Assembly: GCF_000178855.1 (NCBI RefSeq)
Contig: NZ_ADVG01000003.1
Span: 1,488,001 to 1,552,000, forward strand
Source of the DNA: Ktedonobacter racemifer DSM 44963
GTDB taxonomy: Bacteria > Chloroflexota > Ktedonobacteria > Ktedonobacterales > Ktedonobacteraceae
Direction: 5' to 3'
Length of the DNA: 64,000 nt
Under the pieces are notes generated by a model. That model had not been told where the DNA came from. It ran no database searches and saw only the letters and a list, made by a program, of their open reading frames with translations. Below, in pieces: positions 18,855 through 27,823 of the stretch. Each line of letters starts with the position of its first letter. The first letter of the stretch is position 1. The position numbers and the translations under genes were made by a program.

Positions 18855-18929
18855 CGCTCAGGGTAAGGGGTGTCGGGTGATGGGCAGGCAAAGAGCCTGC
18901 CTATCACCCGACACCCCTTACCCTGAGCG
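18855..18929. repeat. 35-bp inverted repeat framed by the GC-rich module
   Basis: Arms 18855-18889 and 18895-18929 pair over 35 bases with one G-U wobble and a five-base loop. The right flank (18925-18941) carries the motif GAGCGCCGCAGGCGCGA, which recurs near other hairpins in the window. No coding sequence lies in this gap. Confidence 0.85.
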
Positions 18930-19141
18930 CCGCAGGCGCGAAAGTTCTAGCTTGTACCCACATCTAATTTCGCTATGGAAAGCCGGTATTTTTGCCTGTT
19001 TGTTTCTTGAAAAGAGAAATACGCGTGTGATACACTTGGTGCACAAACAAGCAGCAAAATATTTCTGCTTTTAAGAGTATGCCCTTGCTGGTTTATAAGC
19101 AGGTAGGTCGAGGAAGACCTACCAATACACAGGAGGTGTCT

Positions 19142-20629
19142 ATGAACACAGTTGTCAGGACACGCCAGGGAGCGGTGCGTGGGAGCCTGGTAGATGGCGT
19201 GTTCGCCTTCAAGGGAATTCCTTACGCGGCTACACCCTTTGGCTCGCGTAGATTTTTGCCGCCTCAGCCAGCACTGGCCTGGGATGGCGTTCGCGACGCG
19301 CTTACCTATGGCCCTACCGTACCTAAGCCACCTTATTTCCCACCTTTCGATGTCCTGCTCCCTGAGCCAGTAATCGCTGGCGAAGAGTGTCTGAATCTGA
19401 ATATCTGGACGCCTGACACAGGACACTCAGGTCTTCCAGTTATGGTCTGGATTCACGGCGGAGCCTTTAGAAATGGGACGGGCGCGATTCCGACCTACGA
19501 TGGCAGTCGTTTCGCGCGCGATGGTGTGGTGTGCGTAACCATTAATTATCGCCTCGGAATCGATGGATTTCTCTATTTTGGTGATGGGAATGCCAATCGT
19601 GGTCTGCTTGACCAGGTCGCCGCGCTTGAATGGGTGCGCGAGAATATCGCAGCCTTTGGCGGTGATTCCAGCAATGTAACGATCTTTGGTGAATCCGCGG
19701 GTGGCATGAGCGTTACTTCGCTGCTCTCCATGCCGCGCGCGGAGGGACTTTTCCGCCGGGCTATCGCGCAGAGCGGCGCGGGCCACCATGCGCATACACC
19801 TGAGACCGCGCGACTGGTGACACATCATCTCGCTGAACTACTCCAGGTCGAAGCTACTCCCGACGCCCTGGAGGCTATCCCGCTTGAGCGCCTGGTCGCG
19901 GCTCAGATAGAGTTAGCGAATGATGTTATTAAGCGTCCTGATCCCGCGCTCTGGGGCGAGGTGCTTGTCAACCTGATGCCGTTTGAGCCGACCATTGATG
20001 GTGATGTCCTGCCCCAGTTGCCGATCAAGCATATTTTTGCCGGGGCCGGTAAGGGTGTTGAGGTGCTTGTGGGGACGAATAGCGAAGAGTATCGCTTCTT
20101 CACCGTCCCACCCGGCCTGGTCGATGCCGTCACTGATCAATACCTATCCACGATCATCACGGCGTATGGACTTCCCTTAAAGGAGACGCTGGCAACCTAT
20201 CGCTCCTTGCTGCCGGAGGGGAGCCGTGGCGATATCCTGACCACCATCATGACAGACCAGGTCTTCCGTATTCCGGCTATACGCCTGGCCGAAGCCGTCG
20301 CGGAACGTGGAGACACAGCCTATATGTATGAGTTTACCTGGCGTTCGCGCCAGTTTGATGATCGCCTGGGTGCGTCCCATACCCTGGAGATCCCTTTTGT
20401 CTTTGATAATTTGCATATGCCGGAATATTATAACCTCCTGGGCGACAATCCTCCGCAGGAGCTAGCCGACGAGATGCATGCCTCCTGGGTGGCTTTCGCT
20501 AAATATGGAGATCCGGGCTGGGCGCGTTACGACTTGAAGCGGCGCGCCACCATGAACTTCAATACTCTCTCAGAGGTCGTGGATGACCCCCACCAGGCGG
20601 AGCGCGCCTTGTGGGAGGGAAGGCGCTAA
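19142..20629 (+). CDS. Type-B carboxylesterase/lipase family protein
   Basis: A 495-residue alpha/beta-hydrolase hydrolysing esters. The nucleophile elbow FGESAGG places Ser185; the oxyanion loop is WIHGGAFRNGTG near 102-113, and a downstream histidine in LGASHTLEIPFVF (near 415-427) completes the triad. ATG 19142 is preferred because AGGAGGTG (19131-19138) lies just before it; an in-frame ATG 21 codons earlier lacks a good ribosome site. No signal peptide is visible, so it is probably cytoplasmic. The natural substrate is unknown. Confidence 0.92.
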   Translation: MNTVVRTRQGAVRGSLVDGVFAFKGIPYAATPFGSRRFLPPQPALAWDGVRDALTYGPTVPKPPYFPPFDVLLPEPVIAGEECLNLNIWTPDTGHSGLPVMVWIHGGAFRNGTGAIPTYDGSRFARDGVVCVTINYRLGIDGFLYFGDGNANRGLLDQVAALEWVRENIAAFGGDSSNVTIFGESAGGMSVTSLLSMPRAEGLFRRAIAQSGAGHHAHTPETARLVTHHLAELLQVEATPDALEAIPLERLVAAQIELANDVIKRPDPALWGEVLVNLMPFEPTIDGDVLPQLPIKHIFAGAGKGVEVLVGTNSEEYRFFTVPPGLVDAVTDQYLSTIITAYGLPLKETLATYRSLLPEGSRGDILTTIMTDQVFRIPAIRLAEAVAERGDTAYMYEFTWRSRQFDDRLGASHTLEIPFVFDNLHMPEYYNLLGDNPPQELADEMHASWVAFAKYGDPGWARYDLKRRATMNFNTLSEVVDDPHQAERALWEGRR

Positions 20630-20660
20630 ATGGTTTATTTGCTAAATCTAAGGAAGAGAG

Positions 20661-20696
20661 AATTGTAGGGCCCAAGCTAGCTTGGACCCTACAATT
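20661..20696. terminator. Bidirectional hairpin between convergent genes
   Basis: An inverted repeat with one internal mismatch runs from 20661 to 20696, with centre CCAAGCTAGCTTGG. It lies between the esterase stop and the stop of the YdeI-like gene. Confidence 0.7.
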
Positions 20697-20735
20697 TAGA
20701 GGTACTGAGAGACGTTCTTGATTTTGTTTCAGGCG

Positions 20736-21317
20736 TTATGGATAGATTTTTTCTCGCTTAGAGAGCATCTCGATAAACTTCTGGATGCGGGCTGAGCGCG
20801 TCTCGACCTTCTTCGCTGTTTGAATGCGATAGAGGATGGCATAGCGGTTCCTGCTATCCAGGGTAGCAAAAAATTCCTTCGCCAGTGGGTGCTGATCTAG
20901 CTCACTTTGCAAATCGTCGGGGATATTTATCTTGCTCTGTGGTTCGTAGGCCTGCTCCCAGCGTCCATCGGCTTTCGCCAACTCTATCTGTTTCTGGCCC
21001 GCTGGCTGCATTCTGCCCTCAGCGATAAGCGCCATTGCCTTCTCGCGGTTGACCTTCGACCACGCGCTCCTGCGACCGCGCGGCGTGAATTTTTGCAGCC
21101 AGTATTGTTCATCTAGTGAGGCCTTCTGACCGTCGATCCAGCCATAGCAGAGAGCCACGTCCAGGGCCTCGGCATATGAAATAGAAGGAATGCCGCTCTC
21201 CTTCTTTGCTAGTTTGACCCAGAGGCCCTTTGCCCCATCATGGTTTGCGTGTAGCCATAGCTCCCAATCCTGCTGTGTAGCAAACCCAATGGTGGGCAGA
21301 TTGTCTGTACTTGCCAT
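20736..21317 (-). CDS. YdeI/OmpD-associated family protein
   Basis: A 193-residue soluble protein of the YdeI (bacteriocin-protection-like) family. Family segments are visible: FATQQDWELWLHANHD at the N-terminus, ALDVALCYGWIDGQ near 50-63, and TPRGRRSAWSKVNREK near 77-92. The biochemical role of the family is not settled. It is the third gene of a compact operon, four bases after the SRPBCC gene. Confidence 0.9.
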   Translation of the reverse strand: MASTDNLPTIGFATQQDWELWLHANHDGAKGLWVKLAKKESGIPSISYAEALDVALCYGWIDGQKASLDEQYWLQKFTPRGRRSAWSKVNREKAMALIAEGRMQPAGQKQIELAKADGRWEQAYEPQSKINIPDDLQSELDQHPLAKEFFATLDSRNRYAILYRIQTAKKVETRSARIQKFIEMLSKREKIYP

Positions 21318-21321
21318 AGGG

Positions 21322-21747
21322 CTACCCCTCGACGAGCCGCTTTAGGGTGATCAGCACGCTGTTCTCACCCTCTTCAGACGATTCCTGTGGCGGCATCTCC
21401 CTGGGGTCATCCTGAATGATACTGAGTGTTGTTTGGTCGCTGGTCTCTTCTAGCAGGTAGGTCATGGTAAAGTAGTTCTCTGGCTTATCCTCCAGGCCCG
21501 GGTGAGGAAAGAAGAGGGTGTACTTGACCAGCTCTTGTGGCTTAACTTCCAGGATCGTGCCTTTTTGCTCAAAGACTGTGCCCTCCCACTCACTGCGGAA
21601 GACGATGGGGCTACCTACCTGCCAATTGGTAATGAGGTCGGAGCCGTACTGCCATTGCTTTACCAGCTCTGGCTTCGTGATTGCGTCCCATACGCGGGCG
21701 GCTGATGCGTTTATGGTAATTTTTGAGATGGTTGTGCGATTGCTCAT
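21322..21747 (-). CDS. SRPBCC/AHSA1-like domain protein
   Basis: A 141-residue START-like helix-grip protein of the AHSA1 group: N-terminal ISKITINASAARVWDAIT and central GSPIVFRSEWEGTVFEQKG. Such proteins bind hydrophobic ligands or act as cochaperone-like factors. It is the middle gene of an operon with the VOC gene (44 bases upstream) and the YdeI gene (four bases downstream). Function is inferred only at family level. Confidence 0.88.
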   Translation of the reverse strand: MSNRTTISKITINASAARVWDAITKPELVKQWQYGSDLITNWQVGSPIVFRSEWEGTVFEQKGTILEVKPQELVKYTLFFPHPGLEDKPENYFTMTYLLEETSDQTTLSIIQDDPREMPPQESSEEGENSVLITLKRLVEG

Positions 21748-21791
21748 ATTTTCTCCTGAGTAATGTGCTTTAGCAGCGCCTGGCGGGGCTA

Positions 21792-22202
21792 TTAAGCCGT
21801 TGGTATTTCAGAGGCCTGGAGGGGGCTGTATAGCTCGACGAGGTTTCCATCGGGGTCGCTGATATGGGCTGTGCGGGCGCGCCATTCGGGGCGGTCGTGT
21901 GGCCCTGAGACTTCGACGGCACCGCGTTTGATGAGGTCGGCGTAGGTGGTATCTACATCGTCCACACCAAAGGTCAGTACTGTCTGGCGACCCGTGGGAG
22001 CGGCGGCAGGAGTGACTTCGCCCAGGGCTGAAGCGAAGCCATCACGCTGGTAGAGTTCTATCCCGGTGGTGCCGCCAGTCTCAAAATAGGCGTAGCCTAT
22101 TGATTCATCGCTATAGGTCATGTTTAATCCCAGTAAGTCATGCCAGAAGCGAACCGAGGCCGCAAAATCATTGACCAGTAGACGCATAGAGGCGAATTTC
22201 AT
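21792..22202 (-). CDS. VOC-family (glyoxalase/bleomycin resistance-like) protein
   Basis: A 136-residue vicinal-oxygen-chelate protein with the two beta-alpha-beta-beta-beta units: MKFASMRLLVNDFAASVRFW at the start and ISDPDGNLVELYSP near 114-127, which bears the metal Glu. Members are lyases, dioxygenases or drug-binding proteins. It is the first gene of the VOC-AHSA1-YdeI operon, a set that looks like a small stress or detoxification unit. Confidence 0.9.
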   Translation of the reverse strand: MKFASMRLLVNDFAASVRFWHDLLGLNMTYSDESIGYAYFETGGTTGIELYQRDGFASALGEVTPAAAPTGRQTVLTFGVDDVDTTYADLIKRGAVEVSGPHDRPEWRARTAHISDPDGNLVELYSPLQASEIPTA

Positions 22203-22314
22203 CAGAGGCTCCTTAATCTGCTTTTAAACAAAGATTGTTTCTCACGTTTCTTGATCTGCATAGGTAGCATATCACTAGTAGAGGAGAGATTTGGTCCTAA
22301 ATTCAAGCAATTTT

Positions 22315-24579
22315 TTATTCATTTTCATTGGTGAGGGGGAGGCTAAACCAGAAGGTCGAGCCTTTGCCAGGGGTGCTTTCAACATCCACCTCTCCGTGGT
22401 GTTGCTCGATGAGGATTTGACAGATATATAGACCCAGGCCCAGACCTTTCTCCGAGCCGCTCTGCACCGGTACCTCCTTGACCTGGTGGAAGCAGCGCCA
22501 GACCTTCTCCTGAGCTTCTTTTGAGAGGCCCGGCCCGTGATCTCGCACCCAGACGCGAGCCATATTCTCCTGAACGGCTAAGCCGATGTGTACTGGCTGA
22601 TCCGAGCTCGAATAGCGGATGGCATTCGTCACATAGTTCGTTATCACCTGGCTGATGCGGTTCTGATCAACCAGGACGTTGACCGGCGTGTCTTCTGGCA
22701 ATTCAAGTAGGAGTTGGCGCTCAGGAGTTACTAAGCGGAGGTCTTCGACAGTTTCGCGTATGATGGGGACCAGGTCGCAGCGCTGTAACGAGAGCTTTAA
22801 GGTGCCAGATGTAATACGTGAGACATCCAATAAGTCGTTAATTAAGCGGGTTTGGACATCAACTTGCCGGACACCATTCGCCAGGTTTTTCTGTATACCC
22901 TCAAAGAATGAGACCATCTCTGGAGTGAGATTATCTGTCTTGTTGATGAAGCGCCTGAGGCGTCTTTCGATCAGTTGGAGCGTTCCTCGGAGGGCAGCCA
23001 GGGGTGTCCTAAGCTCATGACCGGTTATGCCCAGGAAGAGGTCTTTTTGTTTCTCCGCCTCCTTGCGATAAGTCTGATCCAGCACAAAACACAGAAATAA
23101 TGGGGGAGAGCCCTCTCTGCGGAAGAGTGCGCGCCCAATGAGCGCTGGCACACGTTTACCACTTTTTGTGAGATATTCTATTTCATATGGTTGGGCAACT
23201 CCCGTCCTCAGTGCCTCCTCTATTGTCTCTGTGTCTCTTGCGCGAGTCTGGGGAGTAGTGATGATATCCCACTTCATCTGACCCGTTGCCAGGTCTTCTT
23301 GCGTGTAGCCAAGAAGCGAGAGGAAGGCCGCATTGGCTTCGAGAATGTTGCCATTCCTATCCGTTGTTATTATACCAATGATATTGGATTCCATAAGGAG
23401 GCGAAAGCGGGCTTCGCTCTCTCTTAGGGCCTCCTCTATCTGTTTCCGTTCGCTGATATCGTGAAAGTATATTGACAGCCCATCGGGCTGTGGATACACA
23501 TACGTCTCGACCCAACGCTGGAAGGCGGGATGGAATGCTTCAAAATGTGTTGCTTGCTGTGTTGCCATCGCTGTACGGTAGCGATCCTCAAATATTGTGC
23601 CGAGGAGCATAGGTACAACCTTCCACATTTCCTTGCCCAATACCTCTTCGCGTTTCTTACCCAAATACGTTTCCATGCGCTGGTTTAAATAGGAATAGCG
23701 CCACTGTGAATCGAGGCAGAGAAAGGCATCGGTGATACTTTCGAGAATGGTGGTCACCTCGTCTTTGGCTTCCTGAAGTTCTTCTTCCTTGTGTTTTAGC
23801 TCAGTAATGTCCAGCGTGGCGCCCACCACGCGTGTCGGTTTTCCAGTCTCATCACAGATGACTTGTGCTCGGTCTGTAAGCCAATGCACGCTCCCATCGG
23901 GCCAGATCGTACGGTAGTCCTTGTTATATTCTTTCTTCTCGGCTATGGCCTGCATGTTACGCTGATGGGTGCGCTCACGGTCGTCAGGATGTAAAGTTTC
24001 CAGGAAACGCTCATCGCTGATAGGGATTTCTGGTGACAAACCAAAGAGGGCTCTTTTCTGATCCGTCCATATTAGCTCATCAGTAAGTAGATTCCAATCC
24101 CACATGCCTACGCCAGAAGCCTTCAAGGCAAGCTGCACCTGTGCCTCGCTCATCTGTTCCGTCTGCATCTGCCTGGTAAGGTTATTGCCACAGGCCAGAA
24201 CTTCGTTGATTGTGCCGGAAGCTTCACGTACAGGGATAAAACGCAGGTGTACCAGGTGATACGAGTTATCATCGCTACGAATATGGCATACCAGTTCGCT
24301 CGTATGTCCAGAGTCAATAGCCTCGTGTAGTGCGTCTTCTCCTTGCTGCCGATCCATAGGATGAACAGCATCAAGCCACCCTCGACCAGGATATGCAAAA
24401 TCCTGCTGGTCAGGAAGTGTTTGCCAGCTAGAACTAATGGCTTGCATCCCTCCTGCTGGGGTTAAGATCCAGAAGACATCGAACATCTCTTGCGTAAGTG
24501 CAGAAAGTCGCGATGATGTGGTCAGGCCATGAATCCAGGTATTGCTATCTTCTTGAAACAGAGGGTGTTCTGAATGCAT
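22315..24579 (-). CDS. Multi-PAS sensor histidine kinase
   Basis: A 754-residue cytoplasmic hybrid-free kinase. Several PAS/PAC units fill residues 25-500 (for example RALFGLSPEIPISDERFLET and LLGYTQEDLATGQMKWDIIT). A HisKA domain follows with ITGHELRTPLAALRG, where His is the phospho-acceptor, and then a HATPase domain (NYVTNAIRYSS, DHGPGLS, GLGLGLYI). There is no membrane segment. ATG 24579 has AAGGAGG six bases before it. No response regulator lies nearby, so it is an orphan kinase; PAS domains suggest a redox, light or ligand input. Confidence 0.9.
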   Translation of the reverse strand: MHSEHPLFQEDSNTWIHGLTTSSRLSALTQEMFDVFWILTPAGGMQAISSSWQTLPDQQDFAYPGRGWLDAVHPMDRQQGEDALHEAIDSGHTSELVCHIRSDDNSYHLVHLRFIPVREASGTINEVLACGNNLTRQMQTEQMSEAQVQLALKASGVGMWDWNLLTDELIWTDQKRALFGLSPEIPISDERFLETLHPDDRERTHQRNMQAIAEKKEYNKDYRTIWPDGSVHWLTDRAQVICDETGKPTRVVGATLDITELKHKEEELQEAKDEVTTILESITDAFLCLDSQWRYSYLNQRMETYLGKKREEVLGKEMWKVVPMLLGTIFEDRYRTAMATQQATHFEAFHPAFQRWVETYVYPQPDGLSIYFHDISERKQIEEALRESEARFRLLMESNIIGIITTDRNGNILEANAAFLSLLGYTQEDLATGQMKWDIITTPQTRARDTETIEEALRTGVAQPYEIEYLTKSGKRVPALIGRALFRREGSPPLFLCFVLDQTYRKEAEKQKDLFLGITGHELRTPLAALRGTLQLIERRLRRFINKTDNLTPEMVSFFEGIQKNLANGVRQVDVQTRLINDLLDVSRITSGTLKLSLQRCDLVPIIRETVEDLRLVTPERQLLLELPEDTPVNVLVDQNRISQVITNYVTNAIRYSSSDQPVHIGLAVQENMARVWVRDHGPGLSKEAQEKVWRCFHQVKEVPVQSGSEKGLGLGLYICQILIEQHHGEVDVESTPGKGSTFWFSLPLTNENE

Positions 24580-24657
24580 GAACTTCCTCCTTTTTTTCTC
24601 TCTCTTACTGGTATAGTACGAGCCTCCAAGCGGTAAAGGCTGCCTTTGCATAAGTTT

Positions 24658-24712
24658 TCGCGCCTGCGTCGCTTAAGGGTAAGGGTTGCGCAGCGAGCCG
24701 AGGAGAATTGGA
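24658..24712. repeat. Copy of the GC-rich module without a long hairpin
   Basis: TCGCGCCTGCGTCGCT (24658-24673) followed by AGGGTAAGGG (24676-24685) matches the flanks of the long hairpins at 18855, 40726, 42935 and 46883. Here no long inverted repeat follows, so this looks like a degenerate or half copy. Confidence 0.5.
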
Positions 24713-24737
24713 AGTTTATGCAGGGCAAGGGAAAATA

Positions 24738-24767
24738 TTGTACTTTATCAGTGGTAGAGGATAAAAT
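24738..24767 (+). promoter_or_regulatory. Possible promoter of the WYL regulator gene
   Basis: TTGTAC (24738-24743) and TAAAAT (24762-24767) with an 18-base spacer, 46 bases before the ATG. The match to consensus is moderate. Confidence 0.4.
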
Positions 24768-24813
24768 ACATTTCTAATGAGAGATAGAAAGAATTCATAA
24801 GCGAGGGAAGGTA

Positions 24814-25776
24814 ATGTATCATCCGACGACGCGCTTGCTGACGATTCTGGAGCTGCTGCAAACGCACTCGCAGATGAGTGGAGAGGAGATGGCGCGTCGC
24901 CTGGAGGTAGAGCCGCGCACTGTGCGTCGGTATATCCAGATGCTTCAGGAGATGGGTATGCCCGTCGAGGGAGCGCGTGGTCCTGGTGGCGGCTACCGCC
25001 TGCGTCCTGGCTTCAAACTGCCGCCGCTGCTTTTCACGGAAGAGGAGGCGACCGTCCTGGTTCTGGCACTGCTGGGAGCGCCCTGGCTAGAGGTCAGCCT
25101 GCCTTCTGTGGCTCTTGAGGGAGCCCTTGCCAAGGTGTATCGCGTCCTGCCGCTGCGTGGGCGCGAGCGCTTGCAGGCTATTTCTTCGCATATGATCCTC
25201 TCGCCCCAGCAGAGGGATGAACGCCCCGATGCCGAACTGCTGGTCAATGTCAGCGAGGCGGTGCAGACGCGGCGCCGGATCGCGATAGCATATCGCTCGC
25301 ACCATAACGTGGAGTCTCAGCGCGATATCGAACCCTATGGCGTGGTGGGCTGGAAGGGCCACTGGTATGTTGTTGGGTATTGTTGCCTGCGCCAGGCCCC
25401 GCGCCTTTTTCGCCTGGATCGCGTCGATAGTGTGCGTTTTCTGGATGAGACATTCACACGTGACGAGGACTTCGATTGCCAGGCGTATGTTATGAAGCAC
25501 CTGGGTAGCATCCCCAACAGGTGGCAGATCGAGGTCGAGTTCCAGGTGCCGCTCTACGAGGTACGACATAAGGTCCCCTCGTCGCATGGTGAGTTGAGCG
25601 CTACTGCCACTGGAACGCTCCTCGAGACGCATCATGTGCACCTGCCTGCCTTCGCGCGCTACCTCGTCAACCTGGACCTTCCCTTTGTGGTCCGGCAACC
25701 GCCCGAACTCCGCTTGGCCCTGCGCGAGCTGGCTGAACAAATAATGCGGATCGCCCAGGTGGACGATCCGGTGTAG
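24814..25776 (+). CDS. WYL-domain helix-turn-helix transcriptional regulator
   Basis: A 320-residue regulator: an N-terminal HTH_11/DeoR-like domain (residues 1-60, MARRLEVEPRTVRRYIQ), a middle linker (LPPLLFTEEEATVLVLALLG), and a WYL domain at about 140-230 (IEPYGVVGWKGHWYVVGYC). WYL domains sense ligands, often nucleic acid ends or nucleotides, and control stress genes. It is a paralogue of the regulator at 45870-46844. Its 3' end is four bases from that of the convergent MFS gene. Confidence 0.92.
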   Translation: MYHPTTRLLTILELLQTHSQMSGEEMARRLEVEPRTVRRYIQMLQEMGMPVEGARGPGGGYRLRPGFKLPPLLFTEEEATVLVLALLGAPWLEVSLPSVALEGALAKVYRVLPLRGRERLQAISSHMILSPQQRDERPDAELLVNVSEAVQTRRRIAIAYRSHHNVESQRDIEPYGVVGWKGHWYVVGYCCLRQAPRLFRLDRVDSVRFLDETFTRDEDFDCQAYVMKHLGSIPNRWQIEVEFQVPLYEVRHKVPSSHGELSATATGTLLETHHVHLPAFARYLVNLDLPFVVRQPPELRLALRELAEQIMRIAQVDDPV

Positions 25777-25780
25777 CTGG

Positions 25781-27034
25781 TCAGGCTTTAGCTGCGCGTA
25801 AAGCTGGAAGCGCCAGGACAACGGAAAGGATAGCCAGTCCAATGATCAGCGCGCCGCTCCAGTAGGGCGTGGCGTGTCCGAACTGGGCGTAAAGCACGCC
25901 ACCGAGGATCGGACCCAGGATCAATGCCAGGGATTGCATCGACTGGCTCGCGCCACCCACCAGGCCTTGCTGTTTCGGCCCTACAGCGCGCGAGGTCAGG
26001 CCACGCAGTGCATTCTCGACCAGCCCACCCGAACCTGAGAAGAGGATTACGCCCGCGATCAATAGAATTGGTGAGGCGATCAGGGCAATTGATCCAAGCA
26101 GGAGGTAGCTGATCGCGACCAGTACCAGTGCGCTGATGCCCACTTTGATATCGCCAAAGATGTCTATGAGCTTGCCTACCAGCACACCCTGTACCAGGAT
26201 ATCCACAACCCCTACGAGCGTTGAGACGAGGCCCGCGTCTGTCGCGTTCCAGCCCAGGCTGTCGCGCATCAGGATAGTCAGATTGGCCTGCAAGATAGCG
26301 AACGGGAAGGCGTAGAAGAAGCCAGCCAGGAGCAGCCAGCGCAGATTTGCCATATTGAATACAGTGCCTAGCTGGGCGAGAGGATTGAGGTCGCGCAGGC
26401 GCATAGTGGTCAGGCGATGCTCTTTATTTAGGCTCTCAGGAAGGAAGAAGAAGCCCCAGACCAGGTTGAGCAGCGTCACTCCTGCTGCGACGAGGAAGGG
26501 CATGCTATAGCTGACATTCGCCAGCAGGCCGCCAATGGCCGGGCCGACAATAAAGCCTACGCCCGAGATCCCACCGAAGATGCCAAAGTATTTGCCACGC
26601 TCTTCAGGCTCGGTGATGTCCGCGACATAGGCGAAGAGGACGCTAAAGTTGCCCCCGGTCAGACCATCAATAATGCGCCCCAGGAAGAGCATCCAGAGCG
26701 CGCCCCCCAGGCCAAAGAGCAGGTAGCCGATGGCTGAGCCAAGCAGGCAGATGAAGATGACGGGCCGCCTCCCATAGCGGTCGCTCAACAGGCCCAGACC
26801 TGGGGCCGCGAGCATCTGGCAGATGCCATAGATGGAGAGTAGCCAGCCCACTACAACGGCCAGGTCGTTCGGGTTGCCCAGGTATTGACGAGTCATAAAC
26901 GGGACCACGGGACCAATAATCGTGAATCCCATGGTATTCAAGAATGCCACCACGGCGAGAAAGAAGACAATTTTACGTTTAGATGTTTTCTTTGTGCGCT
27001 CTGGCGGTAGGGTAGAGACCTCTAATGTGCTCAT
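25781..27034 (-). CDS. MFS transporter, TCR/Tet-type drug exporter
   Basis: A 417-residue major facilitator with 12 transmembrane helices. The motif-A loop GLLSDRYGRRPVIF lies near 82-95, and the antiporter-type motif C (GFIVGPAIGG) near 155-165, which places it with the 12-helix drug:proton antiporters (TetA-like). It probably exports a drug or metabolite. It is convergent with the WYL regulator, so regulation by it cannot be assumed. Confidence 0.9.
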   Translation of the reverse strand: MSTLEVSTLPPERTKKTSKRKIVFFLAVVAFLNTMGFTIIGPVVPFMTRQYLGNPNDLAVVVGWLLSIYGICQMLAAPGLGLLSDRYGRRPVIFICLLGSAIGYLLFGLGGALWMLFLGRIIDGLTGGNFSVLFAYVADITEPEERGKYFGIFGGISGVGFIVGPAIGGLLANVSYSMPFLVAAGVTLLNLVWGFFFLPESLNKEHRLTTMRLRDLNPLAQLGTVFNMANLRWLLLAGFFYAFPFAILQANLTILMRDSLGWNATDAGLVSTLVGVVDILVQGVLVGKLIDIFGDIKVGISALVLVAISYLLLGSIALIASPILLIAGVILFSGSGGLVENALRGLTSRAVGPKQQGLVGGASQSMQSLALILGPILGGVLYAQFGHATPYWSGALIIGLAILSVVLALPALRAAKA

Positions 27035-27180
27035 ATCTGTGCTCCAATCTAGTAGTACGTTTGTAACTGCCCCTACTATAAGCGCCAGAAGGATGAGCCA
27101 GCATCACACATAAGCACTATTGAATGGATGATTAAAAGGATGAAGTCTGTTGGACCATGCTCAAACGGTCTTCAATTTTC

Positions 27181-27243
27181 GCTTCGCATAGTGTGTGATG
27201 CTGGCGTTGCTGCGTCACGCCAGCATCACACACTATGCGAAGC
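27181..27243. repeat. Perfect 27-bp inverted repeat
   Basis: Arms 27181-27207 and 27217-27243 are perfect complements with a nine-base loop. It lies downstream of the minus-strand membrane-protein gene (27309) and upstream of the MFS gene, so it probably terminates transcription between them. Confidence 0.85.
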
Positions 27244-27308
27244 ACCGTAGGTGCTGAGAAGTGAGGCGGGGACAAATCATTCTCGTATGTAACGGCCAAT
27301 GAGCACGA

Positions 27309-27710
27309 TTATGCTCCGGAACTGCGTGCAACTGTTGGGTGCTGAACCCGGGCGGGCGCCATTCTGATATAAGCAATAAGAAAGAGAATACCGAGAAGCA
27401 CGTCCACACCTCCAATAAGCATACTTGGCGGGGATCGATGGAGAAAGACGAGCAGGAGAAATGCTATCCCGGAGGCCTTCTCTAAGACTGCCAGCAGCAT
27501 GATTGGCCGATAGCGCGCTGGATCACGTGCTATTACCAGGAAGAGTAGCTGGCACACCAGCGCTACACACGCAAAACCATAGTAATACTCAGGGTGGGTG
27601 ATAGCTGGTGGCTGAGTGGCGTTAATAACCCCTTCTGTAAGAAAGAGCGGCGCAACCACCACAATACCGTAAATTCCTGCGACCAGGAATACCATTTTTG
27701 CAAATTTCAT
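27309..27710 (-). CDS. Small four-helix membrane protein, function unknown
   Basis: A 133-residue integral membrane protein with about four hydrophobic segments (for example MVFLVAGIYGIVVVAPLFL and IGGVDVLLGILFLIAYI). The ATG at 27710 is favoured by AAAGGAA upstream; a longer frame starts at 27779. I do not recognise a named family. It lies divergent from the NB-ARC regulator gene, separated by about 110 bases. Confidence 0.7.
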   Translation of the reverse strand: MKFAKMVFLVAGIYGIVVVAPLFLTEGVINATQPPAITHPEYYYGFACVALVCQLLFLVIARDPARYRPIMLLAVLEKASGIAFLLLVFLHRSPPSMLIGGVDVLLGILFLIAYIRMAPARVQHPTVARSSGA

Positions 27711-27823
27711 TGGTTTGTTTGTTCCTTTGTGTTTGAATGACCAATAAGCTCTAGGGATATAATAGGACAGGCGATGCACGAATCAATTGTGCAATTAAGG
27801 GCAAGCGAGTGGAGCGTGAATCT